Shown here piece after piece: positions 51,073 to 62,364 of a stretch of DNA of 64,000 nucleotides (positions are counted from its first letter, which is position 1; every line of letters begins with the position of its first letter). Origin of the DNA: Franconibacter pulveris DSM 19144 (GTDB taxonomy: Bacteria > Pseudomonadota > Gammaproteobacteria > Enterobacterales > Enterobacteriaceae). Position numbers and translations under genes: made by a program. The stretch spans positions 1 to 64,000 of the forward strand of contig KK211224.1 in the NCBI GenBank assembly GCA_000621185.1. Reading direction: 5' to 3'. The notes beneath the pieces are model-generated. The model made no database searches and was not told the DNA's origin. It saw only the letters and a program-made list of their open reading frames with translations.

Positions 51073-51404
51073 ATTGTTTACCTCGTCGTATTTATTATTA
51101 CTGGTCACTGTTCCGTGACCCTCATCACAAAAACAAGTATACACTAGTCACCCAAAAAATTAATAACAGGCTAATGGTTTCCTATGAAACTTTGAGCCTG
51201 GAGTGATGTTTATTTATTACCGAACGTTATAAAAATGGTTAAAATTTAGCCAGTATTTTTTATTATTTCTTATGAATCAATAAGATATTTGATTTTTGCA
51301 ATTTGTGCGGTTTTCTTTTTCTAATACACTGGGTGAATGGTTTTCAGCAGACGAAGCGACTGGTTAAGCGGGAGATGGCAGAAGAAGGTAAAAGAAGGGA
51401 ACAA
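51073..51404. promoter_or_regulatory. yhcN promoter with stacked dyads; rest of the yhcN-argR gap
   Basis: On the minus strand TATACT (complement of 51136-51141) is a perfect -10 with TTAATT at the -35 position. At and downstream of the inferred start lie GGTCAC-N6-GTGACC (51103-51120) and a CRP-like CGTGA-N6-TCACA (51114-51129), sharing bases. The AT-rich DNA from 51180 to 51350 shows no gene. Confidence 0.55.
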
Positions 51405-51431
51405 CGCTCCCGCTACGATATAGCGGGAGCG
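51405..51431 (-). terminator. argR terminator hairpin
   Basis: CGCTCCCGCTA and TAGCGGGAGCG form a perfect 11-bp stem with a 5-base loop just past the argR stop. The T-tract on the minus strand is interrupted (TTGTTCCCTTCTTTT). Confidence 0.75.
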
Positions 51432-51436
51432 GGGCA

Positions 51437-51910
<474 letters not shown>

Positions 51911-51935
51911 TCACCCGTGGTCAGGCCAATAAGAA

Positions 51936-51972
51936 CAACATTATTATGCATAAAATTGAATTTTTATGCAAA
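51936..51972 (-). promoter_or_regulatory. Pair of ARG boxes at the argR promoter
   Basis: Plus-strand 51955-51972 reads ATTGAATTTTTATGCAAA, 17 of 18 matches to the ArgR box (WNTGAATWWWWATTCANW). A second, weaker box lies beside it at about 51936-51953. The pair is 29 bases before the argR start codon and strongly resembles the E. coli argR control site. Confidence 0.8.
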
Positions 51973-53283
<1,311 letters not shown>

Positions 53284-53296
53284 GAACGCTAGCCTG

Positions 53297-53329
53297 AAAA
53301 AAAACCGGAACACAGGTTCCGGTTTTTTT
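53297..53329. terminator. Bidirectional terminator between mdh and degS
   Basis: AAAAAAACCGGAAC-ACAG-GTTCCGGTTTTTTT is symmetric, with an A-tract and a T-tract, and lies between the convergent stops of mdh and degS. Confidence 0.93.
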
Positions 53330-53340
53330 ATGTCTGCCGT

Positions 53341-54405
53341 TTAGTTGGTGGCGGGGTATTCCTGAATCGTCACCTGCAGCGTAATGCGCTGGTCATTGCG
53401 CATGACCTCAACCGGGATAACTGAGCCGGGACGAATCTCCGCAACCTGGTCCATGGTTTCCAGCGCAGAGACCGCAGGCTTGTTATTCACCGAGACAATA
53501 ACATCATTCACCTGAATGCCCGCGCGCGCCGCCGGGCCATCCGGCGCCACTTCATTTACGACAATGCCCTGGATCTGGTCAATGCCTGCTGCTGGCGCAT
53601 GCAGCGGCGTGATTTCACGTCCGCCGATGCCGATATAGCCACGAATAACGCGGCCATCGCGGATAAGCTTATCCATTATCTTGGTGGCAAGCTGCGTGGG
53701 AATCGCGAAGCCCAGCCCTTCTGGCGTTTCGCCGTCATTACTTTTATCAAACGACAGGGTGTTGATGCCCATCATCTCGCCGAGCGAGTTCACCAGCGCG
53801 CCGCCGGAGTTGCCATGGTTGATGGAGGCGTCAGTCTGCAGGAAGTTCTGTCTGCCCGTAGGGTTCAGCCCCACGCGGCCGGTGGCGCTGATAATCCCCT
53901 GGGTGATGGTCTGCCCGAGGTTATAGGGGTTGCCTATAGCTAACACCACATCGCCAATATGCGGTGTACGTCTGGGGTTAATCGGAATAGTCGGCAGGTT
54001 CGCGGCATTGATTTTCAGCACGGCAAGGTCCGTCAGACTATCGGAGCCGACCAGCAACGCCTCAAAAACACGGCCATCCTGCAACGCGACGATAATCTGG
54101 TCGGCGTCATTAATGACGTGCTTATTGGTAATGATGTAGCCGCGCTGATCCATGATAACGCCAGAGCCGAGCGTGCGAATTTCCAGCTGGTTGCGCCCGC
54201 CGTTGCTGACGCCGCGATTATAAACATTGACGACCGCTGGCGCGGCGCGCTTCACCGCCGCATTGTAGCTGACCGGCGTTTCATCGGCGCTGTCATAGAC
54301 CGGCGTCGACAGCGGGTTAATCTGGCGCAGCGAGGGCATGACCGCCAGCAGTATCGCCGCGACAATCAGGCCGAGCACTATCGGACGTAAAAACTTAAGA
54401 AACAT
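53341..54405 (-). CDS. degS: Site-1 protease DegS of the sigma-E response
   Basis: This 354-residue inner-membrane serine protease senses misfolded outer-membrane proteins and cleaves RseA. An N-terminal TM anchor (about 7-25) precedes a trypsin-like domain with the triad in NKHV (His), DSLTDLAV (Asp) and HGNSGGAL (Ser), then one PDZ domain. ATG at 54405 matches the E. coli N-terminus; another ATG lies two codons earlier. It is downstream of degQ on the same strand. Confidence 0.97.
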   Translation of the reverse strand: MFLKFLRPIVLGLIVAAILLAVMPSLRQINPLSTPVYDSADETPVSYNAAVKRAAPAVVNVYNRGVSNGGRNQLEIRTLGSGVIMDQRGYIITNKHVINDADQIIVALQDGRVFEALLVGSDSLTDLAVLKINAANLPTIPINPRRTPHIGDVVLAIGNPYNLGQTITQGIISATGRVGLNPTGRQNFLQTDASINHGNSGGALVNSLGEMMGINTLSFDKSNDGETPEGLGFAIPTQLATKIMDKLIRDGRVIRGYIGIGGREITPLHAPAAGIDQIQGIVVNEVAPDGPAARAGIQVNDVIVSVNNKPAVSALETMDQVAEIRPGSVIPVEVMRNDQRITLQVTIQEYPATN

Positions 54406-54457
54406 GGGCATGGGTTAGTTAATCAGGAAGACGACCGCAGCATAGCATGAGTTATGC

Positions 54458-54483
54458 GGACATCCCACGCGGGTGGGATGTCC
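54458..54483 (-). other. Perfect hairpin between degQ and degS
   Basis: GGACATCCCAC and GTGGGATGTCC form an 11-bp stem with a 4-base loop, 12 bases past the degQ stop. There is no T-run, so it may be a weak terminator or an mRNA-stabilising element between the two protease genes. Confidence 0.55.
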
Positions 54484-54495
54484 TGCACGGCTTTA

Positions 54496-55866
54496 TTAGC
54501 GCAGCAGTAAATAGATGCTTTCGTTGCCGCGCACCACATGGAGCGCAATAACGGCGGGCTTGCTCTCCAGAACTTTGCGCATTTCGGCGATGGAGCGTAC
54601 GCGGTCGCGGTTCACGCCGATTATCACATCATCTTTATGCAGGCCGATTTGCGCCGCCGCGCTGCCTTTTTCCACCTCGGCTATGGTAACGCCTTTGGTG
54701 CCGTCTTTCAGTTGACCATCGCTCAGGGTGGCGCCTTGCAGGGCCGGCGCGATCATCTCCGCGCTGGCGGAGGAGGCCGTGCTTTTATCCAGCGTCACTT
54801 CCACTTCCTGAGGCTTGCCGTCGCGCAGCAGGCCAAGCTTTACTTTGGTTCCCGGTTCGGTGGTGGCGATGCGCGAACGCAGCTCGGCAAAGCTGCTCAG
54901 CGGCTTGCCGTTCAGGCTGATAATCACGTCGCCTGGCTTGATGCCCGCTTTTGCCGAACCCGAGTTAGCCAGCACTTCGCTGACGAATGCTCCGCGTTGC
55001 ACGTTAAGATTAAAGGCTTTGGCGATATCGGCGCTCATCTCGGTGCCTTTAATGCCAAGCAGGCCGCGGCGGATTTCGCCGAACTGGATAAGCTGGTTCG
55101 CCAGCGTTTGCGCCATATTGCTGGGGATAGCAAAACCGATGCCGATGCTGCCGCCTCCTGGCGCCAGAATCGCGGTGTTAATGCCTATCAGTTCGCCGTT
55201 GAGGTTTAACAGCGCGCCGCCGGAGTTGCCGCGGTTAATGGAGGCGTCGGTCTGGATGAAATTCTCCAGTCCTTCAAGGTTTAACCCGCTGCGACCCAGC
55301 GCCGAGATGATGCCGGAGGTTGCCGTCTGGCCGAGGCCGAACGGGTTGCCGACCGCAATAGCGAAGTCGCCCACGCGCAGGCTGTCGGAGTCGGCGATTT
55401 TTATCTGGGTCAGATTAGTGGCGTTCTGTAGTTGCAGCAGGGCGATGTCGCTCTGGTCGTCGCTGCCGATAAGTTTGGCGTCGAACTCACGGCCATCGTT
55501 AAGCTGAACGCTGATTTTCTCGGCATGATTTACCACGTGATTGTTGGTCAGCACGTAGCCTTTCGCCGCGTTAATAATGACGCCGGAGCCCAGCCCTTCA
55601 AATGGCTGCGCCTGCTGGTCCGGCAGCTCGTCGCCGAAATATTTTTTCAGCTCTTCCGGCACCTTCTGGCCTTCCGGCGCGGCGGTTCCTTCCACCTGCA
55701 CGCTGACCACGGCGGGCAAGACTTTTTCCAGTACCGGCGCGAGGCTTGGCAATGCGGCCTGGCCTGGAACTTGCGAAGGCAATGCGGCTACTGCCTGAAA
55801 GGGCGCCGAGAGAGATAACCCGACACTTAACGCTAATGCACTCAACAGCAGGGTTTGTTTTTTCAT
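54496..55866 (-). CDS. degQ: Periplasmic serine protease DegQ
   Basis: This 456-residue HtrA-family protease and chaperone handles misfolded periplasmic proteins. The ATG at 55866 begins a Sec signal peptide (MKKQTLLLSALALSVGLSLS, cleavage after VAA near residue 27). The catalytic triad is in NNHVV, DQSDIAL and NRGNSGGAL, followed by two PDZ domains. Length is one more than E. coli DegQ. It is upstream of degS. Confidence 0.97.
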   Translation of the reverse strand: MKKQTLLLSALALSVGLSLSAPFQAVAALPSQVPGQAALPSLAPVLEKVLPAVVSVQVEGTAAPEGQKVPEELKKYFGDELPDQQAQPFEGLGSGVIINAAKGYVLTNNHVVNHAEKISVQLNDGREFDAKLIGSDDQSDIALLQLQNATNLTQIKIADSDSLRVGDFAIAVGNPFGLGQTATSGIISALGRSGLNLEGLENFIQTDASINRGNSGGALLNLNGELIGINTAILAPGGGSIGIGFAIPSNMAQTLANQLIQFGEIRRGLLGIKGTEMSADIAKAFNLNVQRGAFVSEVLANSGSAKAGIKPGDVIISLNGKPLSSFAELRSRIATTEPGTKVKLGLLRDGKPQEVEVTLDKSTASSASAEMIAPALQGATLSDGQLKDGTKGVTIAEVEKGSAAAQIGLHKDDVIIGVNRDRVRSIAEMRKVLESKPAVIALHVVRGNESIYLLLR

Positions 55867-56003
55867 CGATGCTGGCTCTCGCAACCTGGAAGAAGGAAAG
55901 GATACCCAAAACGTACTGATATTATTGAATTCCCTGTCGGGTAACAATGGGGGGCATAAGCCGGAGTCTGATTACCATAATCATAGCCAGACCATAAAGA
56001 AAG

Positions 56004-56024
56004 CGGGCGCGAAAAACGCGCCCG
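56004..56024 (-). terminator. zapG terminator
   Basis: CGGGCGCG-AAAAA-CGCGCCCG is followed on the minus strand by CTTTCTTTATGG, 23 bases past zapG. Confidence 0.75.
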
Positions 56025-56047
56025 GAGGAAAAATATTTACTGCCGCA

Positions 56048-56446
56048 TTAATCGCGGCGGGCGCCGTTGCGCAGCAGGCCGGAGGCGCCTTCAGAATAGT
56101 CACGCGGCATCTGCACCGGCGCCTGATCGTTGCTGGCTTCCGATTCCGCCAGACGATTACGGAACGGATTAGACTCAGCGGACATCTCCGGCAGCAGGTT
56201 GCTGGAGCTTTTCGCCATATGTTGATAAAGCTGGCGATAGTCGTGCGCCATGTTGTCTAACAGTTCGGCGCTGCGGGCGAAGTGGCTGACCAGTTCCTCG
56301 CGGTACTCTTCAAGCTCCGCTTTGTTCTTTTCCAGCTCGTACTGCAAAGCCTGTTGCTGGCGTAATTTGCGGTTGCCGAAACGCATGGCGACGGCACCAA
56401 TAATGATACCGACCACTAACCCGATTAGCGCATATTCCCAGGTCAT
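56048..56446 (-). CDS. zapG: Cell-division/envelope protein ZapG (YhcB)
   Basis: This 132-residue protein has an N-terminal TM helix (about 5-22), a long charged coiled coil (about 26-75) and a disordered C-terminus. It links divisome and elongasome in gamma-proteobacteria. Start MTWEYALIG at 56446 has GGGAG at good spacing; the ATG two codons upstream abuts that site. Length equals the E. coli protein. Confidence 0.95.
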   Translation of the reverse strand: MTWEYALIGLVVGIIIGAVAMRFGNRKLRQQQALQYELEKNKAELEEYREELVSHFARSAELLDNMAHDYRQLYQHMAKSSSNLLPEMSAESNPFRNRLAESEASNDQAPVQMPRDYSEGASGLLRNGARRD

Positions 56447-56651
56447 GTACATCTCCCGTTGTCTTGTGTTTCCGTAGGGTGGTAACGGCGAGGCTTGCTT
56501 GTCTCGTCAGTGCCGTCGCCCAGTTATGCCACTATAACCGCTATTTCAGGAGAAGTGGAATCCTGCTGCGGCATGGCGTAGTGTAGAACGGCCTTTTTTT
56601 CGACAGCCGCAGCTCGCGGCGCACCGATATCCAGGGAATAACTATAACACC

Positions 56652-57779
56652 ATGCAAAGCTTCTCTCCGACATCGCGCTATCAACAGGCTCTTAACGAAG
56701 GTTCTCATCAGCCAGACGATGTACAACGCGAAGCGGTCAGCCGCCTTGATACGATTTATCACGAGCTGACCGGCAATAAAACCGCTCCCGCGGAAAGCGG
56801 CGGCCTGCTGGCGAAAGTGGGCAAGCTGTTCGGCAAACGGCCCCAGCCGGAATCCATTACGCCGGTACGCGGCCTTTATATGTGGGGCGGCGTCGGGCGG
56901 GGGAAAACCTGGCTGATGGATCTTTTTTATCAGAGTTTGCCGGGCGAGCGGAAACAGCGGCTGCACTTTCACCGCTTTATGCTGAAGGTGCATGAGGATT
57001 TAACGGCGCTGCAGGGGCACAGCGACCCGCTGGAAATTATCGCCGATCGCTTTAAAGCGCAGACCGACGTGCTGTGCTTTGATGAGTTTTTTGTCTCCGA
57101 CATTACCGACGCCATGCTGCTGGGCGGCCTGATGCAGGCCCTGTTCGCGCGCGGCATTACGCTTGTAGCGACCTCCAACATTCCGCCTGACGAGCTTTAC
57201 CGCAACGGACTGCAACGCGCCCGTTTTCTTCCTGCTATTGAGGCGATTAAGCGCCACTGCGATGTCATGAATGTAGACGCGGGCATTGATTACCGCTTGC
57301 GCACCCTGACTCAGGCGCACCTCTGGCTGTCGCCGCTTAATGAAGAAACAAAAGGGCGCATGGAGCAGCTTTATACCGTGCTTGCCGGGGCGAAGCGTCA
57401 GGGCGAGCCGGTGCTGGAGATAAACCATCGCCCGCTGCCGACGCTTGGCCTGGAAAACCAGACGCTCGCCGTGGCGTTCCGCACGCTCTGCGTCGACGCC
57501 CGCAGCCAGCATGATTACATCGATCTCTCCCGACAGTTTCATACCGTACTGCTGTTCGACGTGCCGGTTATGACCCCGCAAATGGAGAGCGAAGCGCGCC
57601 GCTTTATCGCGCTGGTGGATGAATTTTATGAACGCCACGTGAAGCTTGTTGTTAGCGCGGCTGCGCCATTAATGGAGATTTATCAGGGGCAAAGGCTGAA
57701 GTTTGAGTTCCAGCGCTGTCTTTCCCGTTTGCAGGAAATGCAAAGCGAGGAGTATCTGAAACGGGCGCATAAGCCCTGA
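56652..57779 (+). CDS. zapE: Cell-division ATPase ZapE
   Basis: This 375-residue AFG1-like P-loop ATPase associates with the Z-ring during late division and under heat or low oxygen. Walker A is GGVGRGKTWLMD (near 78-89), Walker B LCFDEFFVSDI (near 140-150), and the sensor ATSNIPPDELY is near 175-185. It is divergent from zapG with a 205-base gap and has the same length as in E. coli. Confidence 0.97.
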   Translation: MQSFSPTSRYQQALNEGSHQPDDVQREAVSRLDTIYHELTGNKTAPAESGGLLAKVGKLFGKRPQPESITPVRGLYMWGGVGRGKTWLMDLFYQSLPGERKQRLHFHRFMLKVHEDLTALQGHSDPLEIIADRFKAQTDVLCFDEFFVSDITDAMLLGGLMQALFARGITLVATSNIPPDELYRNGLQRARFLPAIEAIKRHCDVMNVDAGIDYRLRTLTQAHLWLSPLNEETKGRMEQLYTVLAGAKRQGEPVLEINHRPLPTLGLENQTLAVAFRTLCVDARSQHDYIDLSRQFHTVLLFDVPVMTPQMESEARRFIALVDEFYERHVKLVVSAAAPLMEIYQGQRLKFEFQRCLSRLQEMQSEEYLKRAHKP

Positions 57780-57850
57780 GCGGGTTTTTCCCCTGTTAAA
57801 CCGAAAAGCCGGGAAGCCGCAGAAATCCCGCTTTCCATCACAAAAAGGGG

Positions 57851-58472
<622 letters not shown>

Positions 58473-58484
58473 TCGGGATTATAG

Positions 58485-58880
<396 letters not shown>

Positions 58881-59192
58881 TTCTGTTCTGCTTTTGCAGA
58901 ATGGCATTATGCAAAAAACCCGGCTTTGCCCGGGTTTTTTTATTGCTGGTTTTCTTTGGCGTGCTAATCCCCTGAATCTGCTTCCTTTTAGGGCAAATCA
59001 GGAATCCCTTCACCACAAACCCCGCAAAATCTGGTAAACTATCATCCAATTTTCTGCCCAAATGCTGGTAACTGTTCACGTTTTGGTCAATTAACAGACT
59101 GGGATGTCAGTACGGCAGGGAAGGGTAACCCATAAAGGCCGGTCGCCGTGCGGCTGGTAGCAGTATTTTTCTGAATATACCTGGAGGTTTTC
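58881..59192 (+). promoter_or_regulatory. rpsI-sspA intergenic region
   Basis: This 312-base gap starts with the rplM-rpsI terminator (58911-58942). It then contains a candidate sspA -10, TAAACT (59035-59040), about 150 bases ahead of sspA, with no good -35. No gene is visible. Confidence 0.4.
58911..58942 (+). terminator. rplM-rpsI terminator
   Basis: AAAAAACCCGG-CTTTGC-CCGGGTTTTTTT follows the rpsI stop by about 30 bases. Confidence 0.92.
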
Positions 59193-59834
59193 ATGGCTGT
59201 CGCTGCCAACAAACGTTCGGTAATGACGCTGTTTTCTGGTCCTACTGATATCTACAGCCATCAGGTGCGCATTGTGCTGGCTGAAAAGGGTGTCAGCTTT
59301 GAAATTGAGCATGTGGAAACGGATAACCTGCCGCAGGATCTGATTGACCTCAACCCAAATCAAAGCGTGCCGACGCTGGTAGACCGTGAGCTGACTCTGT
59401 GGGAGTCGCGCATCATTATGGAATATCTTGACGAGCGTTTCCCGCATCCACCGCTGATGCCGGTTTATCCGGTCGCGCGTGGTGAAAGCCGTCTGTACAT
59501 GCATCGTATTGAGAAAGACTGGTACTCGCTGATGAACGTCATCGAGAAAGGTTCTGCCCAGGAAGCTGACGCAGCCCGTAAGCAGCTGCGCGAAGAGCTT
59601 TTGGCTATCGCGCCGGTGTTCACGCAAAAACCGTTCTTCCTGAGCGACGAGTTCAGCCTGGTGGATTGCTACCTGGCGCCGCTGCTGTGGCGTTTGCCGC
59701 AACTGGGCGTGGAACTGGTCGGTGCGGGCGCGAAAGAGCTGAAAGGCTACATGACTCGCGTATTTGAGCGTGATTCGTTCCTTGCTTCGCTGACCGAAGC
59801 CGAGCGTGAAATGCGTCTGCAAAGCCGGGGCTAA
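59193..59834 (+). CDS. sspA: Stringent starvation protein A
   Basis: This 213-residue RNA-polymerase-associated protein has a glutathione-S-transferase fold: an N-terminal thioredoxin-like domain (about 10-85, with the VPTLVDRELTLWESRIIMEYL motif) and a C-terminal helical domain. It affects acid tolerance and lowers H-NS in stationary phase. GGAGG precedes the ATG. sspB follows after 3 bases. Confidence 0.98.
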   Translation: MAVAANKRSVMTLFSGPTDIYSHQVRIVLAEKGVSFEIEHVETDNLPQDLIDLNPNQSVPTLVDRELTLWESRIIMEYLDERFPHPPLMPVYPVARGESRLYMHRIEKDWYSLMNVIEKGSAQEADAARKQLREELLAIAPVFTQKPFFLSDEFSLVDCYLAPLLWRLPQLGVELVGAGAKELKGYMTRVFERDSFLASLTEAEREMRLQSRG

Positions 59835-59837
59835 ACC

Positions 59838-60332
59838 ATGGATATGTCACAGCTGTCTCCACGTCGTCCTTATCTGCTGCGAGCCTTCTATGAATGGCTG
59901 CTGGATAACCAGCTCACGCCGCACCTTGTCGTGGATGTGACGTTGCCGGGCGTCTCCGTGCCGATGGAGTATGCGCGTGACGGGCAGATCGTACTGAACA
60001 TCGCGCCGCGTGCGGTAGGCAATCTGGAGCTGGCCAATGACGAAGTACGCTTTAATGCGCGCTTCGGCGGGGTGCCGCGTCAGGTTTCGGTGCCGCTGGC
60101 CGCTGTGCTGGCTATCTACGCCCGTGAAAACGGCGCGGGCACCATGTTCGAGCCGGAAGCCGCCTATGACGAAGCGTTAGCAAGTCTTAACGACGAAATC
60201 GTTTCGCAGGAGCCGGAAACGGTGATGTCCGTGATTGACGGCGATAAGCCGGATCACGAAACGGGCGACGATAACCCGGATGACGACCCGCCGCCGCGCG
60301 GTGGCCGTCCGGCGCTGCGCGTCGTCAAGTAA
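59838..60332 (+). CDS. sspB: ClpXP adaptor SspB
   Basis: This 164-residue adaptor delivers ssrA-tagged proteins to ClpXP. The N-terminal substrate-binding domain (about 5-112) is followed by a flexible acidic linker and the ClpX-binding motif at the very C-terminus (GGRPALRVVK). It is translationally close to sspA (3 bases). Confidence 0.98.
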   Translation: MDMSQLSPRRPYLLRAFYEWLLDNQLTPHLVVDVTLPGVSVPMEYARDGQIVLNIAPRAVGNLELANDEVRFNARFGGVPRQVSVPLAAVLAIYARENGAGTMFEPEAAYDEALASLNDEIVSQEPETVMSVIDGDKPDHETGDDNPDDDPPPRGGRPALRVVK

Positions 60333-60365
60333 ACAAAACGGGGCCGCTGGCCCTGTTTTTGTTTA
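60333..60365 (+). terminator. sspAB terminator
   Basis: AAAACGGGGCC and GGCCCTGTTTTT pair around a short loop, immediately after the sspB stop. The stem has one G-T pair and a strong T-run. Confidence 0.85.
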
Positions 60366-60451
60366 CAGCTCCTTGTTTCGCCAGCAAAGACCCGGTGTGT
60401 TATGCTGAGCCAATCCGCCCTTGTTCGTTATTTCATCTTTTGTGACCGCCT

Positions 60452-61231
60452 ATGAGCACCTTTGATCCACAAGACGAAACCCGGGACAGCTTCGGCCATA
60501 CGCTGCACCGCCGCCCGCTGACGCGTAAAAAGCTCTCCGAAATGGTGGAGGAGGAGCTTGAACAGATGATTCGCCGACGCGAATTTGCCGAAGGGGAGCA
60601 ACTGCCTTCCGAGCGCGAATTAATGGCTTTCTTTAATGTTGGGCGGCCTTCGGTACGTGAAGCGCTGGCGGCGCTTAAGCGAAAAGGGCTGGTGCAGATA
60701 AGCAATGGCGAGCGCGCCCGCGTGTGCCGCCCTTCTGCCGACACTATCATCAGCGAACTTTCCGGTATGGCGAAAGATTTTCTGTCGCGCCCCGGCGGTA
60801 TCGCCCATTTTGAGCAGTTGCGCCTGTTCTTCGAATCCAGCCTGGTGCGCTACGCCGCAGAACACGCTACCGATGAGCAGATAGCAAAGCTTGAAAAGGC
60901 GCTGGAAGTAAATAGCCAGTCGCTGGATGACAACACGCTGTTTATTCGCTCCGATGTCGCTTTTCATCGTGTACTGGCGGAAATCCCCGACAACCCTATT
61001 TTTATGGCGATCCACGTCGCACTGCTCGACTGGCTTATTGCCGCCCGTCCTACCGTGCCGGAAAAAGCGCTTCATGAGCATAATAACGTCAGCTATCAAC
61101 AGCATATCGCTATTGTCGAAGCGATCCGCGCCCGCGATGCTGATGGGGCTGACCGTGCGCTGACGGCGCATCTGCAAAGTGTTTTCGCCGCCTGGCACGC
61201 TTTTCAGCAAAAAAACAAAGCACGTAAGTAG
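60452..61231 (+). CDS. nanR: Sialic-acid-responsive repressor NanR
   Basis: This 259-residue GntR/FadR-type repressor binds N-acetylneuraminate and controls nan genes. The winged helix spans about 35-95 ([29 protein letters not shown]), with a helical FCD effector domain at about 105-250. It sits 119 bases after sspB; in E. coli K-12 dcuD lies between them, as I recall, and is absent here. NanR operators lie just before nanA. Confidence 0.96.
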   Translation: MSTFDPQDETRDSFGHTLHRRPLTRKKLSEMVEEELEQMIRRREFAEGEQLPSERELMAFFNVGRPSVREALAALKRKGLVQISNGERARVCRPSADTIISELSGMAKDFLSRPGGIAHFEQLRLFFESSLVRYAAEHATDEQIAKLEKALEVNSQSLDDNTLFIRSDVAFHRVLAEIPDNPIFMAIHVALLDWLIAARPTVPEKALHEHNNVSYQQHIAIVEAIRARDADGADRALTAHLQSVFAAWHAFQQKNKARK

Positions 61232-61249
61232 CCTGCCTGCGTCTGCCTC

Positions 61250-61272
61250 AAACGATCCACGAAAGATCGTTT
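61250..61272. other. Inverted repeat after nanR
   Basis: AAACGATC-CACGAAA-GATCGTTT is a perfect 8-bp inverted repeat 19 bases past the nanR stop. It has only a short T-run, so it is either a weak terminator or a protein-binding site in the nanA upstream region. Confidence 0.5.
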
Positions 61273-61327
61273 AGTGAACGAGATCCCATTCTTTGACATC
61301 ATTCGCCCGTTGTATGCTTTTCATGCT

Positions 61328-61350
61328 GGTATAACAGGTATAAAGGTATA
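61328..61350 (+). promoter_or_regulatory. NanR operator, three GGTATA repeats
   Basis: Three direct GGTATA repeats lie at 61328-61333, 61337-61342 and 61345-61350. This is the same spaced triplet bound by NanR in E. coli. A TTGACA-like element is at 61294-61299. The operator overlaps the nanA promoter or start site about 40 bases before the ATG. Confidence 0.88.
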
Positions 61351-61386
61351 TAGTTCTTTCATCCTGAATACCTTTGCGAGGTGAAT

Positions 61387-62286
61387 ATGTGTGATCCATT
61401 ACGCGGCGTGATGACGGCACTGCTGACGCCCTTTGATAAAAACCAGCGGCTGGACGGCGACAGCCTGCGTCGGCTGGTGCGTTTTAACTTAAGCCAGGGC
61501 GTGGATGGGCTTTATGTCGGCGGCTCAACGGGCGAAGCCTTTATGCAAACGGCGGCTGAACGTGAGGAAGTGCTTGAAATTGTTGCAGATGAGGCAAAGG
61601 GTAAAGCCACGCTGATTGCCCATGTCGGCACGGTGAGCACGACCGAAAGCCAGCAGCTTGCCCGTTCAGCCAGCCGCTATGGTTATGATGCCGTTTCTGC
61701 CGTAACGCCCTTTTACTACCCTTTCAGTTTTGAAGAGCACTGTGACCACTACCGGGCAATCATTGACTCCGCAGAGGGTTTGCCGATGGTGGTATACAAC
61801 ATACCCGCCCTGAGCGGCGTAAAGCTTTCGCTTGAGCAAATTAATACGCTGGTCATGCTGCCGGGGGTTAGGGCGCTTAAGCAAACCTCGGGCGATCTCT
61901 ATCAAATGGAGCAGATTCGCCGCGCACAGCCGGAACTGGTGCTTTATAACGGTTACGACGAGATTTTCGCCTCTGGCATTCTGGCAGGGGCGGATGGCGG
62001 CATCGGCAGCACTTACAACGTGATGGGCTGGCGCTACCAGCGCATTGTCAGGGCGATCGAGGCAGGCGAAATCGCCGAAGCGCAGCGCCTGCAAAGCGAC
62101 TGTAACGAGGTTATCGACCTGCTTATCAAAACCGGCGTATTCCGCGGCCTGAAAACGCTGCTTCACTATATGGATGTGGTGTCGGTGCCGCTGTGTCGCA
62201 GACCTTTCGCCCCGGTCGATGAGGCCTGGCTGCCGCAGCTTAAAGCGCTGGCGCAGCGGCTGCAGGAAGAAAAAGCGCAACAGTGA
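61387..62286 (+). CDS. nanA: N-acetylneuraminate lyase
   Basis: This 299-residue class I aldolase (DHDPS/NAL family) splits sialic acid into N-acetylmannosamine and pyruvate. The phosphate-like carboxylate motif GGSTGEAF (near 45), the tyrosine in [11 protein letters not shown] (near 136) and the Schiff-base lysine in [11 protein letters not shown] (near 163) are intact. The ATG at 61387 has GAGG at ideal spacing; the GTG two codons earlier overlaps that site. It is the first gene of the nan operon. Confidence 0.97.
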   Translation: MCDPLRGVMTALLTPFDKNQRLDGDSLRRLVRFNLSQGVDGLYVGGSTGEAFMQTAAEREEVLEIVADEAKGKATLIAHVGTVSTTESQQLARSASRYGYDAVSAVTPFYYPFSFEEHCDHYRAIIDSAEGLPMVVYNIPALSGVKLSLEQINTLVMLPGVRALKQTSGDLYQMEQIRRAQPELVLYNGYDEIFASGILAGADGGIGSTYNVMGWRYQRIVRAIEAGEIAEAQRLQSDCNEVIDLLIKTGVFRGLKTLLHYMDVVSVPLCRRPFAPVDEAWLPQLKALAQRLQEEKAQQ

Positions 62287-62364
62287 TCGTCGCCACCCGG
62301 CGGCTAAAAACCTCTCTACCCTACACCTTAAAGCGCGGGCAAAGACCTGCGCAGGGAGTCTCCT

